Below, piece after piece: positions 27,572-37,275 of a DNA stretch of 64,000 nt. Origin of the DNA: Nitrospira sp. (lineage in GTDB: Bacteria > Nitrospirota > Nitrospiria > Nitrospirales > Nitrospiraceae). How positions within the stretch are numbered: the stretch's first letter is position 1; each line of letters starts with the position of its first letter. The stretch spans positions 674,773 to 738,772 of the forward strand of contig JACOEM010000001.1 of the NCBI GenBank assembly GCA_024998565.1, written 5' to 3'. Both the position numbers and the translations under genes were made by a program. The notes under the pieces are model-generated. The model worked only from the letters and a program-made list of their open reading frames with translations. It searched no databases and was not told where the DNA came from.

Positions 27572-28633
27572 GTGCGCAAGATCAAACTACGGGAAGGCAC
27601 GAATACCGCAGCCCTGTTCGGGCACCATGATCGACACCTCAAGCTGATTGAGGAAGAGTTCGGCGTGCGATGCTCGGCGCGGGGTGAGGAAGTGACGGTG
27701 GAGGGTACGCCTGAGACCGTCAAGCAGGCGGAACGGGTTCTCAATGAGCTCGCTTCGTTGACGAATGAAGGGTATGACCTGCGGTCTGATGATGTGACGC
27801 ATGCACTGACCGCTCTCCGCCACAACCACGACGCTTCTCTTAAAGAATTACTTTTCAGCGCCTCCCCCATCGTCACTCGGAAGCGATTCATCGTTCCGAA
27901 GACTCCGACCCAGAAATACTATCTGGATGCGATCGAAAAACACGACATCGTGATCGGTATCGGTCCTGCGGGCACGGGCAAGACCTATTTGGCCATGGCG
28001 ATGGCGGTCAGTGCGCTGATGAAAAAAGATGTCAGCCGCATCATCCTCGCAAGGCCGGCTGTTGAGGCCGGGGAGAAGCTGGGCTACTTGCCCGGCGATA
28101 TGTATGCTAAGGTCAATCCCTACCTTCGTCCGCTCTACGATGCCTTGTTCGACATGATGGACATGGAACGGGCCAATCGCCTGATCGAGCGAGGGGATAT
28201 CGAAATTGCGCCCCTTGCGTTCATGCGCGGCCGTACCCTGAACGATTCATTTGTGATCCTGGACGAAGCGCAAAACGCGACCGCCGAACAGATGAAGATG
28301 TTCCTCACACGGTTAGGCTTCCATTCGAAGGCCGTCGTGACGGGGGACATTACGCAGATCGACCTGCCGTCGGACCGGGTGTCCGGCCTCATCGAGGTGC
28401 GCGACATTCTTCAGGACATTGCCGGGATCGAGTTTGTCTACTTCGACGAGCGGGATGTCGTGCGGCATCGCCTCGTCCAGGAGATTATCAAAGCCTACGA
28501 TCGCCACACGGCCGGTCCTGGGCACCCCGCTCAGCCAAGAAAAGGCGAGGCTCAGACGAAGGGCCATCGTTCGGATTCCAAGCCCACTCGTCCCGCATCT
28601 CCCTCCACAGGTTCCTGGGGCCAGTCGCATTAA
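27572..28633 (+). CDS. phoH: PhoH-like ATPase (YbeZ type)
   Basis: A 353-residue P-loop protein with an N-terminal KH-like region and a PhoH domain. Walker A is 'GIGPAGTGKTYLAMAMA' and Walker B 'NDSFVILDEAQNAT', followed by 'VTGDITQIDLP'. The GTG start follows AAAGGAG. The C-terminal 35 residues are low-complexity Pro/Ser/Lys-rich. The phoH stop overlaps the ybeY start (TAATG), the usual ybeZ-ybeY pair linked to rRNA processing and ribosome quality control. Confidence 0.93.
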   Translation: MRKIKLREGTNTAALFGHHDRHLKLIEEEFGVRCSARGEEVTVEGTPETVKQAERVLNELASLTNEGYDLRSDDVTHALTALRHNHDASLKELLFSASPIVTRKRFIVPKTPTQKYYLDAIEKHDIVIGIGPAGTGKTYLAMAMAVSALMKKDVSRIILARPAVEAGEKLGYLPGDMYAKVNPYLRPLYDALFDMMDMERANRLIERGDIEIAPLAFMRGRTLNDSFVILDEAQNATAEQMKMFLTRLGFHSKAVVTGDITQIDLPSDRVSGLIEVRDILQDIAGIEFVYFDERDVVRHRLVQEIIKAYDRHTAGPGHPAQPRKGEAQTKGHRSDSKPTRPASPSTGSWGQSH

Positions 28634-29103
28634 TGCCGGTTGTGATCGGCATGCGGCTGACAAGGTGGCACCTCCGTCTCGGTGCCCTCAAAAAACTTGC
28701 CATACAGGTGTTGCAGGCAACCGGCGAAGCCGAGGCGCTGTTGAGCCTTGAGATCGTCGGCGATGTCAGGATGCGACGCCTGAATCAAACCTTTCGTCAT
28801 CGCGACAAGACGACGGATGTGCTGGCGTTTGCGACCAGGGAAGGGCCGGGGCCATCCTCGCCTCTTCTCGGCGACGTCGTTATTTCCCTGCCGCAGGCCA
28901 TTCGTCAGGCGCGTCGTCATGAGCAGGGCGTTGACCACGAGTTAGCGGTTCTGCTGATTCATGGTGTGCTCCACTTGTGCGGGTATGACCACGAGCGCAG
29001 TGAGGCGGAGTCGCAACGCATGAGCCGTCGCGAAAAGGCCCTGCTCCGCGCTGTTGCACCGGTTCCACGGCTATTGGTGTCACGCGGATCGGATCGGGTA
29101 TGA
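28633..29103 (+). CDS. ybeY: Endoribonuclease YbeY (16S rRNA 3' end maturation)
   Basis: A 156-residue zinc-dependent RNase acting on rRNA. The signature 'LLIHGVLHLCGYDHE' (HGxLHLxGYDH) supplies three His zinc ligands, and 'LRHRDKTTDVLAFATRE'-type 'DKTTDVLAF' is the other conserved motif. The start is shared with the phoH stop. Size and context are normal. Confidence 0.95.
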   Translation: MPVVIGMRLTRWHLRLGALKKLAIQVLQATGEAEALLSLEIVGDVRMRRLNQTFRHRDKTTDVLAFATREGPGPSSPLLGDVVISLPQAIRQARRHEQGVDHELAVLLIHGVLHLCGYDHERSEAESQRMSRREKALLRAVAPVPRLLVSRGSDRV

Positions 29104-29191
29104 TGCGGCAGTGGATCGCTGTGCACGAGAAGTCCTAGGCTGGATCGTTCATTAATCATTCGGGCCGGTCGAAGAGAGGGTGAGGTACGCG

Positions 29192-30106
29192 GTGGGTTGG
29201 CTTCAGAAACTAAGTGCGGGGCTCTCCAAAACGCGAGATGCGGTCACGGGACAACTGGATCGACTCCTGGGGCGGGCGGCGGATCCGGCGCTGCTGGATG
29301 AGCTGGAAGTGGCCCTGATCAGCGCAGACTTGGGCATGCCGGTCGTGGAACGCGTGATGGGGCAGTTGCGGGCTCAGATGCGAGGTGGTAATTTCTCGTC
29401 AGCCGATAAAGTGCGAGATCTCTTGCGGCAATCCGTACTGCAAATTTTGCTGCCGACACAATCCGCCTCGATGGAGCAACTCGTGGCGCAGGGGCCGCGT
29501 CCCTTTGTGATTCTTGCCGTGGGGGTCAACGGCGTCGGCAAGACCACGACGGTGGCGAAGCTGACCCAACGGTTTCGGCAACAGGGGAAAAAGCCATTAC
29601 TCGTGGCCGGGGATACCTTCCGCGCGGCGGCAATCGATCAATTGCAGGTCTGGGCGGACCGCATCGAGGTCGACGTGATCCGTCATCGACCGGGTGCAGA
29701 TCCGGCTGCTGTGGCCTACGATGGGATGACGGCTGCGAAAGCGCGCGGGTCGGACGTGGTGCTGATTGATACCGCCGGGCGGCTGCACACCAAAACAAAT
29801 CTCATGGACGAATTGCGGAAGATCAAACGGGTGGTTGCGCAAGAATGCCAGGGGGCGCCACATGAGGTGTTGTTGGTATTGGATGCGACGGTCGGCCAGA
29901 ATGCCATTGCCCAGGCACGACAGTTTCACGAGGCTGTGGGGGTGACCGGAATCGCCCTGACCAAGCTGGATGGAACGGCGCGTGGCGGGATCGTGGTGGC
30001 CATCGCCGACACCTTCAAGATCCCGGTCCGCTTGATCGGCGTCGGGGAAGCGGTCGAGGACCTTCAGGACTTTGACGCCAAGGCATTTGTCGATGCGTTG
30101 TTCTAA
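29192..30106 (+). CDS. ftsY: Signal recognition particle receptor FtsY
   Basis: SRP-family GTPase that docks ribosome-SRP complexes at the membrane. The 304-residue NG domain has G1 'GVNGVGKTTTVAKL', the insertion-box region 'AGDTFRAAAIDQLQVWA', G3 'VLIDTAGRLHTK' and G4 'TKLDGTARGG'. It lacks the long acidic N-terminal A domain of Escherichia coli FtsY. GTG at 29192 is preferred because GAGG lies six bases upstream; an in-frame GTG at 29180 adds four residues. Confidence 0.95.
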   Translation: MGWLQKLSAGLSKTRDAVTGQLDRLLGRAADPALLDELEVALISADLGMPVVERVMGQLRAQMRGGNFSSADKVRDLLRQSVLQILLPTQSASMEQLVAQGPRPFVILAVGVNGVGKTTTVAKLTQRFRQQGKKPLLVAGDTFRAAAIDQLQVWADRIEVDVIRHRPGADPAAVAYDGMTAAKARGSDVVLIDTAGRLHTKTNLMDELRKIKRVVAQECQGAPHEVLLVLDATVGQNAIAQARQFHEAVGVTGIALTKLDGTARGGIVVAIADTFKIPVRLIGVGEAVEDLQDFDAKAFVDALF

Positions 30107-30256
30107 TCGCTCCTGACGAACCGCCACCCGCGGTACTCCAGAAACGCTTTCCTTCAATTTCTTCTCATCTTGCCGCGCTCATGCTAGGCTTCTGCTGACG
30201 GGCGACTTCCCTCCGTGGCCCTGTCGCTCCTGATCCAGGCACACACGCGAGACACG

Positions 30257-31045
30257 ATGATGAGCACGTTACTGGTGATCGACGATGATCGGTTGCACTG
30301 CGACCTGCTGCAGATGGCCCTGGCCCGTCACGGGTATCACGTCAGCACTGCGACCAGTGGTCGTGAGGGGGTTGCGTTGTTTCGCCAGCTTCGCCCGCTG
30401 GTGACGCTGCTCGATCTGCGCATGCCGGACATGGATGGTCTGGCGGTGCTCAAGGAGATTCGAACGCATGATCCCCGTGCCGGGGTGATTATGCTGGGTG
30501 GCGGCGCGACGGAGGAATTGGAGAATCGGGCGCGCGAGTTGCGCGTCACGGATTTCCTGCGCAAGGGGCTGTCGCTGGATGTGCTCATCGGGGCCGTCCA
30601 TCGTGTGGCGCAGCAGGCGAGGCGATTGGCTTCATCCGAGCAGTCCCGTGCCGGGGAAGAAATCGATCAGCTTCCCGATGAGCAGATCCTTGTCGTCGAT
30701 GACGATGTGATGGCGCGTGATCTGCTGGTGCGGTTTCTCAGCCTGCGCGGGTACCACGTTCGCGCTGCGCGCGACGGTCGTGAAGCGCTGCGACTGATCG
30801 GTGAGTCGGCGCCGGATCTTCTGATTTTGGATCTCGCTATGCCGGAAATGAACGGCGTGGAGGTCTTGCGGACGCTTGCGGCGCGCGATTATGCCGGCAG
30901 GACGATCATTTTGAGCGGACATCAAAACGACCCCTTACTGGCCGAGGCCTGGGCGTTGGGCCCGCAAGAGGTCCTGGACAAGCCGATTGATTTGGAGCGG
31001 GCATTGATGGCTATCCAGCTTGTGATGGTCTGTCGGGAGTGTTAA
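30257..31045 (+). CDS. Tandem-receiver response regulator without output domain
   Basis: About 262 residues made of two CheY-like receiver domains. The first (VIDDDRLHCD ... LLDLRMPDMDG ... FLRKGLS) keeps the acidic pair, phospho-acceptor Asp and Lys, but has Gly where Ser/Thr normally follows beta-4 (IMLGGGAT). The second (ILVVDDDVMARD ... LILDLAMPEMNG ... IILSGHQ ... LDKPID) is fully canonical. A 25-residue Gln/Ser-rich linker joins them, and no DNA-binding or enzymatic domain follows. It stands alone without a histidine kinase neighbour, so partner and target are unknown. ATG at 30257 is one of several in-frame starts. Confidence 0.87.
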   Translation: MMSTLLVIDDDRLHCDLLQMALARHGYHVSTATSGREGVALFRQLRPLVTLLDLRMPDMDGLAVLKEIRTHDPRAGVIMLGGGATEELENRARELRVTDFLRKGLSLDVLIGAVHRVAQQARRLASSEQSRAGEEIDQLPDEQILVVDDDVMARDLLVRFLSLRGYHVRAARDGREALRLIGESAPDLLILDLAMPEMNGVEVLRTLAARDYAGRTIILSGHQNDPLLAEAWALGPQEVLDKPIDLERALMAIQLVMVCREC

Positions 31046-31078
31046 TCTTCACCGTCCACCTCGGGGTGCCGGTGAAGG

Positions 31079-33265
31079 GTGAATGGTTTGTATCGCCTCA
31101 TCCGTTTCAGTCTGTTGACAATTTGTCTCCTTCCTGCGCCTGCAGTCGCTGAGTCTGCTGTTCCCCCTCCGACGATTGAACACCATCAACTCGCACTCGA
31201 GTTGCATCCTGATTCCCATCGCTTGATCGCGACGGATCGAGTGACTGTTGCCGGGGGAGATCGCGGACAGGAACTGGCGTTTTCCCTCGCGCCGACTCTT
31301 CTGTTGGAGCGAGTCGAGGACCTGACCCACTGCCAGGATCCCTGCGAATCCGCCCCGGCTGTTCCATTTACGAGAGATGGTTCTGCTGGCCAGTCGGAGT
31401 TACAACGGATCATTCTGAATCCGCCTTCCAACCGGTCCGGCGGATCGATACGGCTGAAGTTTGTCTATCACGGGGTGATTGATGATCCTCCCCGGGACCC
31501 ACGCCACCTGCGGTTTGTCACGCCGAGCGAAACAGCCGGCCACATCGGTCCTGAAGGGGTGTATCTCAGCAGCGAGAGCCAGTGGTACCCGGACCTCGAC
31601 GATTCGCTGGCCACCTATGATGTACGCATCACGTTGCCTGAAGGGTGGGCCGCCGTCACGCAGGGCACGGCCCAGGCTGACTCCTCGCGATGGATTGTCT
31701 CTACGAAAAGCGAGGCGCTGACGGTGGTGGCCAACCGTTTTGTGGTCAAGACCCGCGCCTGGAAGGCGCAGTCCGGCCAGGCGATTCAATTGGCCACCTA
31801 TCTGTTCCCGGACGATGCCGCGTTGGCCGACGAGTACCTCGATGCCTCGGCGAGATACCTCGATGCCTATATCCCGTTGCTGGGGGCCTATCCCTTTTCA
31901 CAATTTGCCGTCGTCGAAAACTTTTTCTCGAGCGGATTGGGCATGCCGTCCTTTACGCTGCTGGGGAGCGGGGTCATCAAGCGCCACTATACGCAACCGT
32001 ACGCCCTGGGGCATGAGATCGTGCATTCCTGGATCGGCAACGGGGTGTTCAACCGGGTGAGTCGGGGCAACTGGGTGGAAGGGCTGACGACCTACCTGTC
32101 GAATTACTACTATCACGAACTGACCGGCGATGAGGCTCAGGCTCGTGAACAACGGCGGCTGATGCTGTTGGGCTATTCCGTCTATGTGCGTCCCGGCGAA
32201 GGGTACCCGCTCAGGAGGTTTGCGCAAAAGAGCGATGAGAAAGACAATGCCATCGGCTATCAGAAATCCGCCATGGTCTTTCATGCGCTGAGACAGGAAG
32301 TGGGCGATGCGGCATTTTGGCGGGCGCTGAAGCGCATCCCGGAACAGTACCTTGGGACGGTAGCCGATTGGAGTGATCTGGAGCGAATCTTTCAGGAGGC
32401 GGCGGGCCGCGACCTCCGGTGGTTTTTTGCCCAGTGGGTCGAGCGTGCCAGTGTGCCGGAACTCGGCCTGTCCGGCCTTCGCCTGCAGAGTGCCACCGGC
32501 GCTTCCGGCCACGCGAACGCGGTCGAGGCGACGGTCCATATCGCTCAAGCTGACACCCCCTATCGGGCCCCGGTGGAGCTGGAGTTCGTGTTGAGCGGAG
32601 GGCGGACCCAGCGCGCCCGCGTTCACGTGAGCGCCGCACAGCAGGACGTGGTCGTCCCTCTGGCGGAGCCGCCGTCGGCAGTCCGGCTGGATCCGAACTA
32701 TCATCTGTTTCGTCGTGTCGCGCGCAGCGAGATGGCTCCCATGCTGAATCTGTATGTGACGGATGCCCAGCGAACGGTTGTCCTGGCCCAACCCTCCTCC
32801 GGGCCGCCTGGTCCGTTCAGCGAGATTCTCCAGCGTATCGCCGCGCAGGAAGCGGCGAAGCCTGATGCCGTGCGCACGACTGTGCTTCAACCAGATGCGG
32901 GCAGGCAGTCCCTGCCGCCGGGATCGTTGCTGTTGCTGGGAGATCCGCGCGAGAATCCGATGGCGGCAGAAGCAGTGCGGTCTTGCGGTGACCATGTACG
33001 TTTCTTAGACAACGGATTTTCCGTGGAGGGTAAGACCTATGAAGGTGCCGGCATGGCGCTGCTGGTATCCTGTCGGCGTGGCGACCGTCCCGGGAGTGTG
33101 GTGACGCTGCTGTATGGAATGACGCCCCAGGCACTGGGGCGTGTGGCCCGGCTCTTGTTTTTTTACGGATGGCAGAGTTATGTGGTCTTTCACGAGGGTG
33201 CCGTGGTTGCACGGGGAGATTGGGAGGATACGATGAGTGCAGAGGTGCGAATTGAAACACGTTAA
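31079..33265 (+). CDS. Secreted M1-like zinc metallopeptidase
   Basis: A 728-residue exported protein (signal peptide to about residue 24, AVAES). A gluzincin catalytic site HEIVH at residues 312-316 is followed by the third ligand Glu at 334 in 'NWVEGLTTYL', 17 residues after the second His and one fewer than the common 18. In place of the aminopeptidase GxMEN motif stands VVENFFSSGLGMPSF, the version seen in bacterial M1-like proteins of uncertain specificity. The last 200 residues are a separate, unassigned domain. It overlaps the next gene by 14 bases, so the two are probably co-expressed in the periplasm. Confidence 0.85.
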   Translation: MNGLYRLIRFSLLTICLLPAPAVAESAVPPPTIEHHQLALELHPDSHRLIATDRVTVAGGDRGQELAFSLAPTLLLERVEDLTHCQDPCESAPAVPFTRDGSAGQSELQRIILNPPSNRSGGSIRLKFVYHGVIDDPPRDPRHLRFVTPSETAGHIGPEGVYLSSESQWYPDLDDSLATYDVRITLPEGWAAVTQGTAQADSSRWIVSTKSEALTVVANRFVVKTRAWKAQSGQAIQLATYLFPDDAALADEYLDASARYLDAYIPLLGAYPFSQFAVVENFFSSGLGMPSFTLLGSGVIKRHYTQPYALGHEIVHSWIGNGVFNRVSRGNWVEGLTTYLSNYYYHELTGDEAQAREQRRLMLLGYSVYVRPGEGYPLRRFAQKSDEKDNAIGYQKSAMVFHALRQEVGDAAFWRALKRIPEQYLGTVADWSDLERIFQEAAGRDLRWFFAQWVERASVPELGLSGLRLQSATGASGHANAVEATVHIAQADTPYRAPVELEFVLSGGRTQRARVHVSAAQQDVVVPLAEPPSAVRLDPNYHLFRRVARSEMAPMLNLYVTDAQRTVVLAQPSSGPPGPFSEILQRIAAQEAAKPDAVRTTVLQPDAGRQSLPPGSLLLLGDPRENPMAAEAVRSCGDHVRFLDNGFSVEGKTYEGAGMALLVSCRRGDRPGSVVTLLYGMTPQALGRVARLLFFYGWQSYVVFHEGAVVARGDWEDTMSAEVRIETR

Positions 33266-34385
33266 GACGGTGATGATCGGAATGTTGGGGCTCGCGCTGG
33301 CCGCCGCTTCAACGGTGTCGGCGGGAGCGGCCGAACCGAAGCCTGCGCAGGCACCGGCGAAAGCGTCTGCCTCGGCCGAGCGGCATCTGACGAATATCCG
33401 GCAACTCACATTCGGTCGACAAAATGCCGAGGCCTATTTCTCATTCAGCGGGGACAAACTGATCTTTCAATCCACAAACAATTGGATGAAAGACACGTTT
33501 GCTGCGGCCATGCATCCGTCCGACATCCCGCTCGGCTGCTATCAAATGTACGTGATGGATCTCGGGAGCGAAAAGATTCGGATGGTCAGCACCGGTTCCG
33601 GGACCACGACCTGCGGCTATTTCTTCCCCGGCGATCGGCGTGTGTTGTACTCGTCCACCCATCTGCGAGGTCCCAACTGCCCTCCGAAACCGAAGCGGGA
33701 CGGAGGCGCCTATCGCTGGGCGTTGGATGACTACGATCTCTTCTCCGTGCGGATCGACGGGTTGGACCCCCAACGTTTGACGAACACGCCGGGGTACGAT
33801 GCCGAGGCCACGGTCTCGCCCAACGGGAAGACGATCGTCTGGACCTCCATGCGCGACGGGGATCTGGATATCTACGCCATGGATCTGGATGGGACACACC
33901 CCCGTCGACTGACGCAGGAAATCGGATACGACGGCGGCGCGTTCTTCTCCCCCGACAGTAAGCGGATTGTGTATCGCGCGCAGCATCCGAGCAATCAAGA
34001 CGAGCTGGATCAGTACAAGGCGTTGCTCGCTCAAAATCTCGTGGAGCCCGGGCGGCTTGAAATTTTTATCATGAATGCCGACGGGTCGAATAAGCAGCAG
34101 GTGACGAATAACGGTGCTTCAAATTTTTCGCCCTTTTTCCACCCCGACGGCCATCGGGTGATTTTTGCGTCGAATGTGGAGACGCGGAACGCCACGGGGC
34201 GACCGGAGTTTCACCTCTATCTCGTCAACGAAGACGGTTCCGCACAGGAGCGGTTGACCTTCGACGGACAGTTCAACAGCTTTCCTATGTTCTCGCCGGA
34301 CGGGAAGATGGTGGTCTGGGTATCGGACCGGCATGCGAAAGAGCCCGGAGAGTTTAATGTGTTTCTCGCCGATTGGGTTCCATGA
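33252..34385 (+). CDS. TolB-like beta-propeller (PD40 repeat) exported protein
   Basis: A 377-residue periplasmic protein. TTG at 33252 is chosen because GAGG lies six bases upstream and because it supplies the basic n-region (KHVK) of the signal peptide that ends near 'SAGAAEP'. Five to six PD40/TolB repeats are visible: 'GYDAEATVSPNGKTIVWTSM', 'GYDGGAFFSPDSKRIVYRA', 'GASNFSPFFHPDGHRVIFAS' and 'FNSFPMFSPDGKMVVWVSD'. It is not TolB itself because no Tol-Pal genes are nearby. It overlaps the peptidase before it and the PAP2 gene after it, forming a three-gene coupled operon. Confidence 0.85.
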   Translation: MKHVKTVMIGMLGLALAAASTVSAGAAEPKPAQAPAKASASAERHLTNIRQLTFGRQNAEAYFSFSGDKLIFQSTNNWMKDTFAAAMHPSDIPLGCYQMYVMDLGSEKIRMVSTGSGTTTCGYFFPGDRRVLYSSTHLRGPNCPPKPKRDGGAYRWALDDYDLFSVRIDGLDPQRLTNTPGYDAEATVSPNGKTIVWTSMRDGDLDIYAMDLDGTHPRRLTQEIGYDGGAFFSPDSKRIVYRAQHPSNQDELDQYKALLAQNLVEPGRLEIFIMNADGSNKQQVTNNGASNFSPFFHPDGHRVIFASNVETRNATGRPEFHLYLVNEDGSAQERLTFDGQFNSFPMFSPDGKMVVWVSDRHAKEPGEFNVFLADWVP

Positions 34386-35467
34386 TCGAACCAGGTGACG
34401 GGTCGGCTGCGCCGCAACCGGTGCAGCCTGAACCACCACCGGCCTGCCCGCCGATGCCGGCGGTCGTGCTTTCCGTGGCCGCCTTGCTGGGCTCGTTTGC
34501 CGCTCTGTTTCACATCGATATTCCCATCCTCTGGTTTCTCCGGTCGCACAATCTGTCGGCACTCCAATCGCTTGGGGATTTGGGCGAGAAGCTCGGCAAT
34601 GGCGGCACCCTCATCACCATCAGTGTGGTCCTCTTAGCGGCCGGGTATTTTCTGAAGCGCAGCACACTCATGCGGGTGGCATTAGATAGCCTTCTGGCGC
34701 ACGGGGTGGTGGCAATTCTGGTGAACGGGCTGAAGCACATCATCGGACGACCGAGGCCCAGGCTGACCCATTCGGGAGGGTGGCAATGGTGGCCATCGCT
34801 GGATTCGGGGCTGGATTCGTTTCCGTCCGGCCATACGTCGGCTACCGTGGCTGTGGTGACGGTGTTGGCGCGGGCATTGCCCCGGTTTCGATGGGTGCCC
34901 TTTGCCTTGGCCGTGTGGGTTGCGGCCAGCCGGGTCTGGCGGGGCTCCCATTTCCCGGGTGACGTGGTGGCCGGGATGGTGCTGGGGTTTGTCGTGGGAT
35001 CGATCTTCAATGGCCCGCTGCGTTGGTGGGGACGCTCCTCTGCGCAAGCGCTTGTCCGCATCGCCCCGGTCGTCTTGTCGCTCGCAGGTTTCTTCTGGGT
35101 GCTGACGCATCGTATCGTCGACCCGCTGACCGATCACATCCTGCTTGCCTCCGGGATCATGCTGCTGGTCGGAGGTGTGGCGTTGCGAATGGCAGGATGT
35201 CGGAATCCGGCCGGTGACGGCAGTGTGACGAGAGTCGCAGCGGCAGACAGTCTGGTCGGATTGGGGTTAGGTGTCGTGACCGGCGCCCCGGTCGTGATTG
35301 CGTTGGCCGGACTGGTGTGCTTCGCACGATGGACCGGGGGAGTCGCCTGCGCAGATCCGCGCTCGGTCGCGTCGCCTTCCTCTTCCCGGCACATCCTTTA
35401 TGTGGCAGGAGTCATGGCTGCTGTGGTCGTGATCCAGGCGTGTAAAGGACTCGTGCCGTTGCAGTAG
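34382..35467 (+). CDS. PAP2-family membrane phosphatase
   Basis: A 361-residue integral membrane protein with about eight hydrophobic segments. The three phosphatase signature motifs are intact: 'KHIIGRPRP' (KX6RP), 'FPSGHTSA' (PSGH) and 'SRVWRGSHFPGDVVAG' (SRX5HX3D). Such enzymes dephosphorylate lipid phosphates, for example undecaprenyl pyrophosphate, phosphatidate or phosphatidylglycerophosphate. The ATG overlaps the stop of the propeller gene. About 150 residues after the PAP2 core form extra membrane helices, making it longer than BacA-type counterparts. The substrate is not determinable here. Confidence 0.88.
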   Translation: MIEPGDGSAAPQPVQPEPPPACPPMPAVVLSVAALLGSFAALFHIDIPILWFLRSHNLSALQSLGDLGEKLGNGGTLITISVVLLAAGYFLKRSTLMRVALDSLLAHGVVAILVNGLKHIIGRPRPRLTHSGGWQWWPSLDSGLDSFPSGHTSATVAVVTVLARALPRFRWVPFALAVWVAASRVWRGSHFPGDVVAGMVLGFVVGSIFNGPLRWWGRSSAQALVRIAPVVLSLAGFFWVLTHRIVDPLTDHILLASGIMLLVGGVALRMAGCRNPAGDGSVTRVAAADSLVGLGLGVVTGAPVVIALAGLVCFARWTGGVACADPRSVASPSSSRHILYVAGVMAAVVVIQACKGLVPLQ

Positions 35468-35475
35468 GGAATGGG

Positions 35476-37275
35476 TCAGTGCCCTGGAATGCGAACCGGC
35501 GGCTGCTCCGCCTCTTCGGGTACATGGATCAGCGATTGATTGGCCAGCAGGATGTAGCCGTACCGTTCGAGCAGAACCGGGTAGTCCATGGTTTCGAACG
35601 GCAGCCTGTTTCGAAGCGCTGCCGGGAGGAGAATCATCGTGCGCCCCGGCTGCGACAGATAGGGCTTGATGTTCGTCTCCTCATTTTTCGGCACGACAAT
35701 GGCTTTCCGCTTCGCATAGAACATCAAGGAGGGGCGTGGTTGCCCGTAGAGGATCAACCGATCGTTGGGCCCGAGATTCACCCCTGCGACCTCGGCGAGT
35801 TGCTGGGGCGGTTCGATCACAAAGTGGTGCACCAGCGGGAAGATCAACTGTGTGGTCGCGAGGACGACGAGCGCCAGCGATCCGCCGGCGACCCAGAACA
35901 CGGCCGGTCGCCTCGTTTCGCTGAATCCGAAATAGGCGATGAGGCCCATGCCCACCAGAAAGATGGAGGCGACGGTATAGGGGCCCGGCCCGAGCGTCAC
36001 CTGCCCCGCCAGAGGAAATTCATCGATCAGCTTTCCTGCGAACTTGGCATAGAGGGGCGGCAATAACGCAAAGGCCAGCGCCAGGATAGAGCCCACGGCG
36101 GTGATGGTGTGGATCGCGGCACGCAGCCCGGGAGTGGCCTGGTCGGTCACGCAGCGGTTCCAGTAGGACGCCGTCAAGATCGCCGCCGCAGGAAACAAGG
36201 GGCCGATGTAATGCGGCAACCGGGTCGAGGAGAGGCTGAAAAAGACCAATCCGCCCAGTACCCAGGCAGCGGTGAACCATTCGAGTGCATAGGGCGAGGG
36301 CTGGACATCGGCAACTGAGCTCTGAACGGGGGGCAGTGCGCCGGACTGTTTTGCGTCCTTCCAGCTGCGATAGGCCTGGTACCAGGCGAAGGGGAGCAGG
36401 CCGCTCCAGGGGAAAAATCCAAGCAGGAACACGGGGAGATAAAAGAGCAACGTGCCGCCGTGCCCTTCCATGGTGCCGAAGAATCGGCCGATCGTGTCGC
36501 CCTGCGCCGAGGTCGTATACCGTTGTCCATGGATATTCAGCATCATCAGGTACCAGGGCAACGCCAGCAGCAGAAACAGTACGAGGCCGGGAATGGGAAA
36601 TCCCTGACGCCAAAAGCGCCCCCAGGAGCGGGTGAGCCACAGGTACAACCCCACGGCCAGCATGGGAATCAGGAAACCGATCGGGCCCTTCGTCAGGGTC
36701 GCCAGCGCCATGCCGATGTAGAAGAACCACAGGTAGTGGCGTTCGCGACCTTCCCCGTACAAACCCAGCCAGAATCCATAGAGCGACAAGGTGGTGAAGA
36801 AGATCAGCACGCTGTCGGTGAGCGCCATCCGGCTGAGGCCGATGATTTCCAGGTTCAGTAACAGCATGGCCGCGCCGAAGAGGCCCACCACCGGGCCCCG
36901 ACAGCGCGTCAGAAAGAGATATTGGAGCAGGATCAATCCGACGCCGAAGAGGGCCGACGGGAATCGTGCGGCGAATTCGCTCACCCCGAACAGGTGATAC
37001 GAGAGGCTCATCAGCCAATAGACGAAGACCGGTTTGGCGAAGCGCGGCTCGTAATTGAAGGTGGGGCTGATGTAGTTGCCCGTTTCGTACATCTCGCGGC
37101 CGGCTTCGGCGTTGCGCCCTTCATCTCGATCGGTCAACCCGAGCGCGCCGAGACCAACGAAAAAGAGCACGGCGGCCAGCGCCAGCAAGAGGATGAGCGC
37201 CAGCGGCTGGACCGATCGGTCGGCCTGCGCCGGCGTCTGCGAGGACGGGTGCTGTCCGTTCATGTGAAGTTCCAT
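35476..37275 (-). CDS. ArnT/PMT-like membrane glycosyltransferase
   Basis: A 599-residue GT83/GT39-like integral membrane protein with about 12 hydrophobic helices. The first periplasmic loop carries the catalytic-type acidic motif 'LGLTDRDEGRNAEAGREM', and 'TLTKGPIGFLIPML' is another family mark. Such enzymes move a sugar from a polyprenyl phosphate to lipid A or another acceptor on the periplasmic side. The ATG overlaps the stop of the LABN gene (TAATG). With the GT2 and LABN genes upstream it makes a complete polyprenyl-phosphate sugar transfer module; the sugar and acceptor are unknown. Confidence 0.88.
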   Translation of the reverse strand: MELHMNGQHPSSQTPAQADRSVQPLALILLLALAAVLFFVGLGALGLTDRDEGRNAEAGREMYETGNYISPTFNYEPRFAKPVFVYWLMSLSYHLFGVSEFAARFPSALFGVGLILLQYLFLTRCRGPVVGLFGAAMLLLNLEIIGLSRMALTDSVLIFFTTLSLYGFWLGLYGEGRERHYLWFFYIGMALATLTKGPIGFLIPMLAVGLYLWLTRSWGRFWRQGFPIPGLVLFLLLALPWYLMMLNIHGQRYTTSAQGDTIGRFFGTMEGHGGTLLFYLPVFLLGFFPWSGLLPFAWYQAYRSWKDAKQSGALPPVQSSVADVQPSPYALEWFTAAWVLGGLVFFSLSSTRLPHYIGPLFPAAAILTASYWNRCVTDQATPGLRAAIHTITAVGSILALAFALLPPLYAKFAGKLIDEFPLAGQVTLGPGPYTVASIFLVGMGLIAYFGFSETRRPAVFWVAGGSLALVVLATTQLIFPLVHHFVIEPPQQLAEVAGVNLGPNDRLILYGQPRPSLMFYAKRKAIVVPKNEETNIKPYLSQPGRTMILLPAALRNRLPFETMDYPVLLERYGYILLANQSLIHVPEEAEQPPVRIPGH

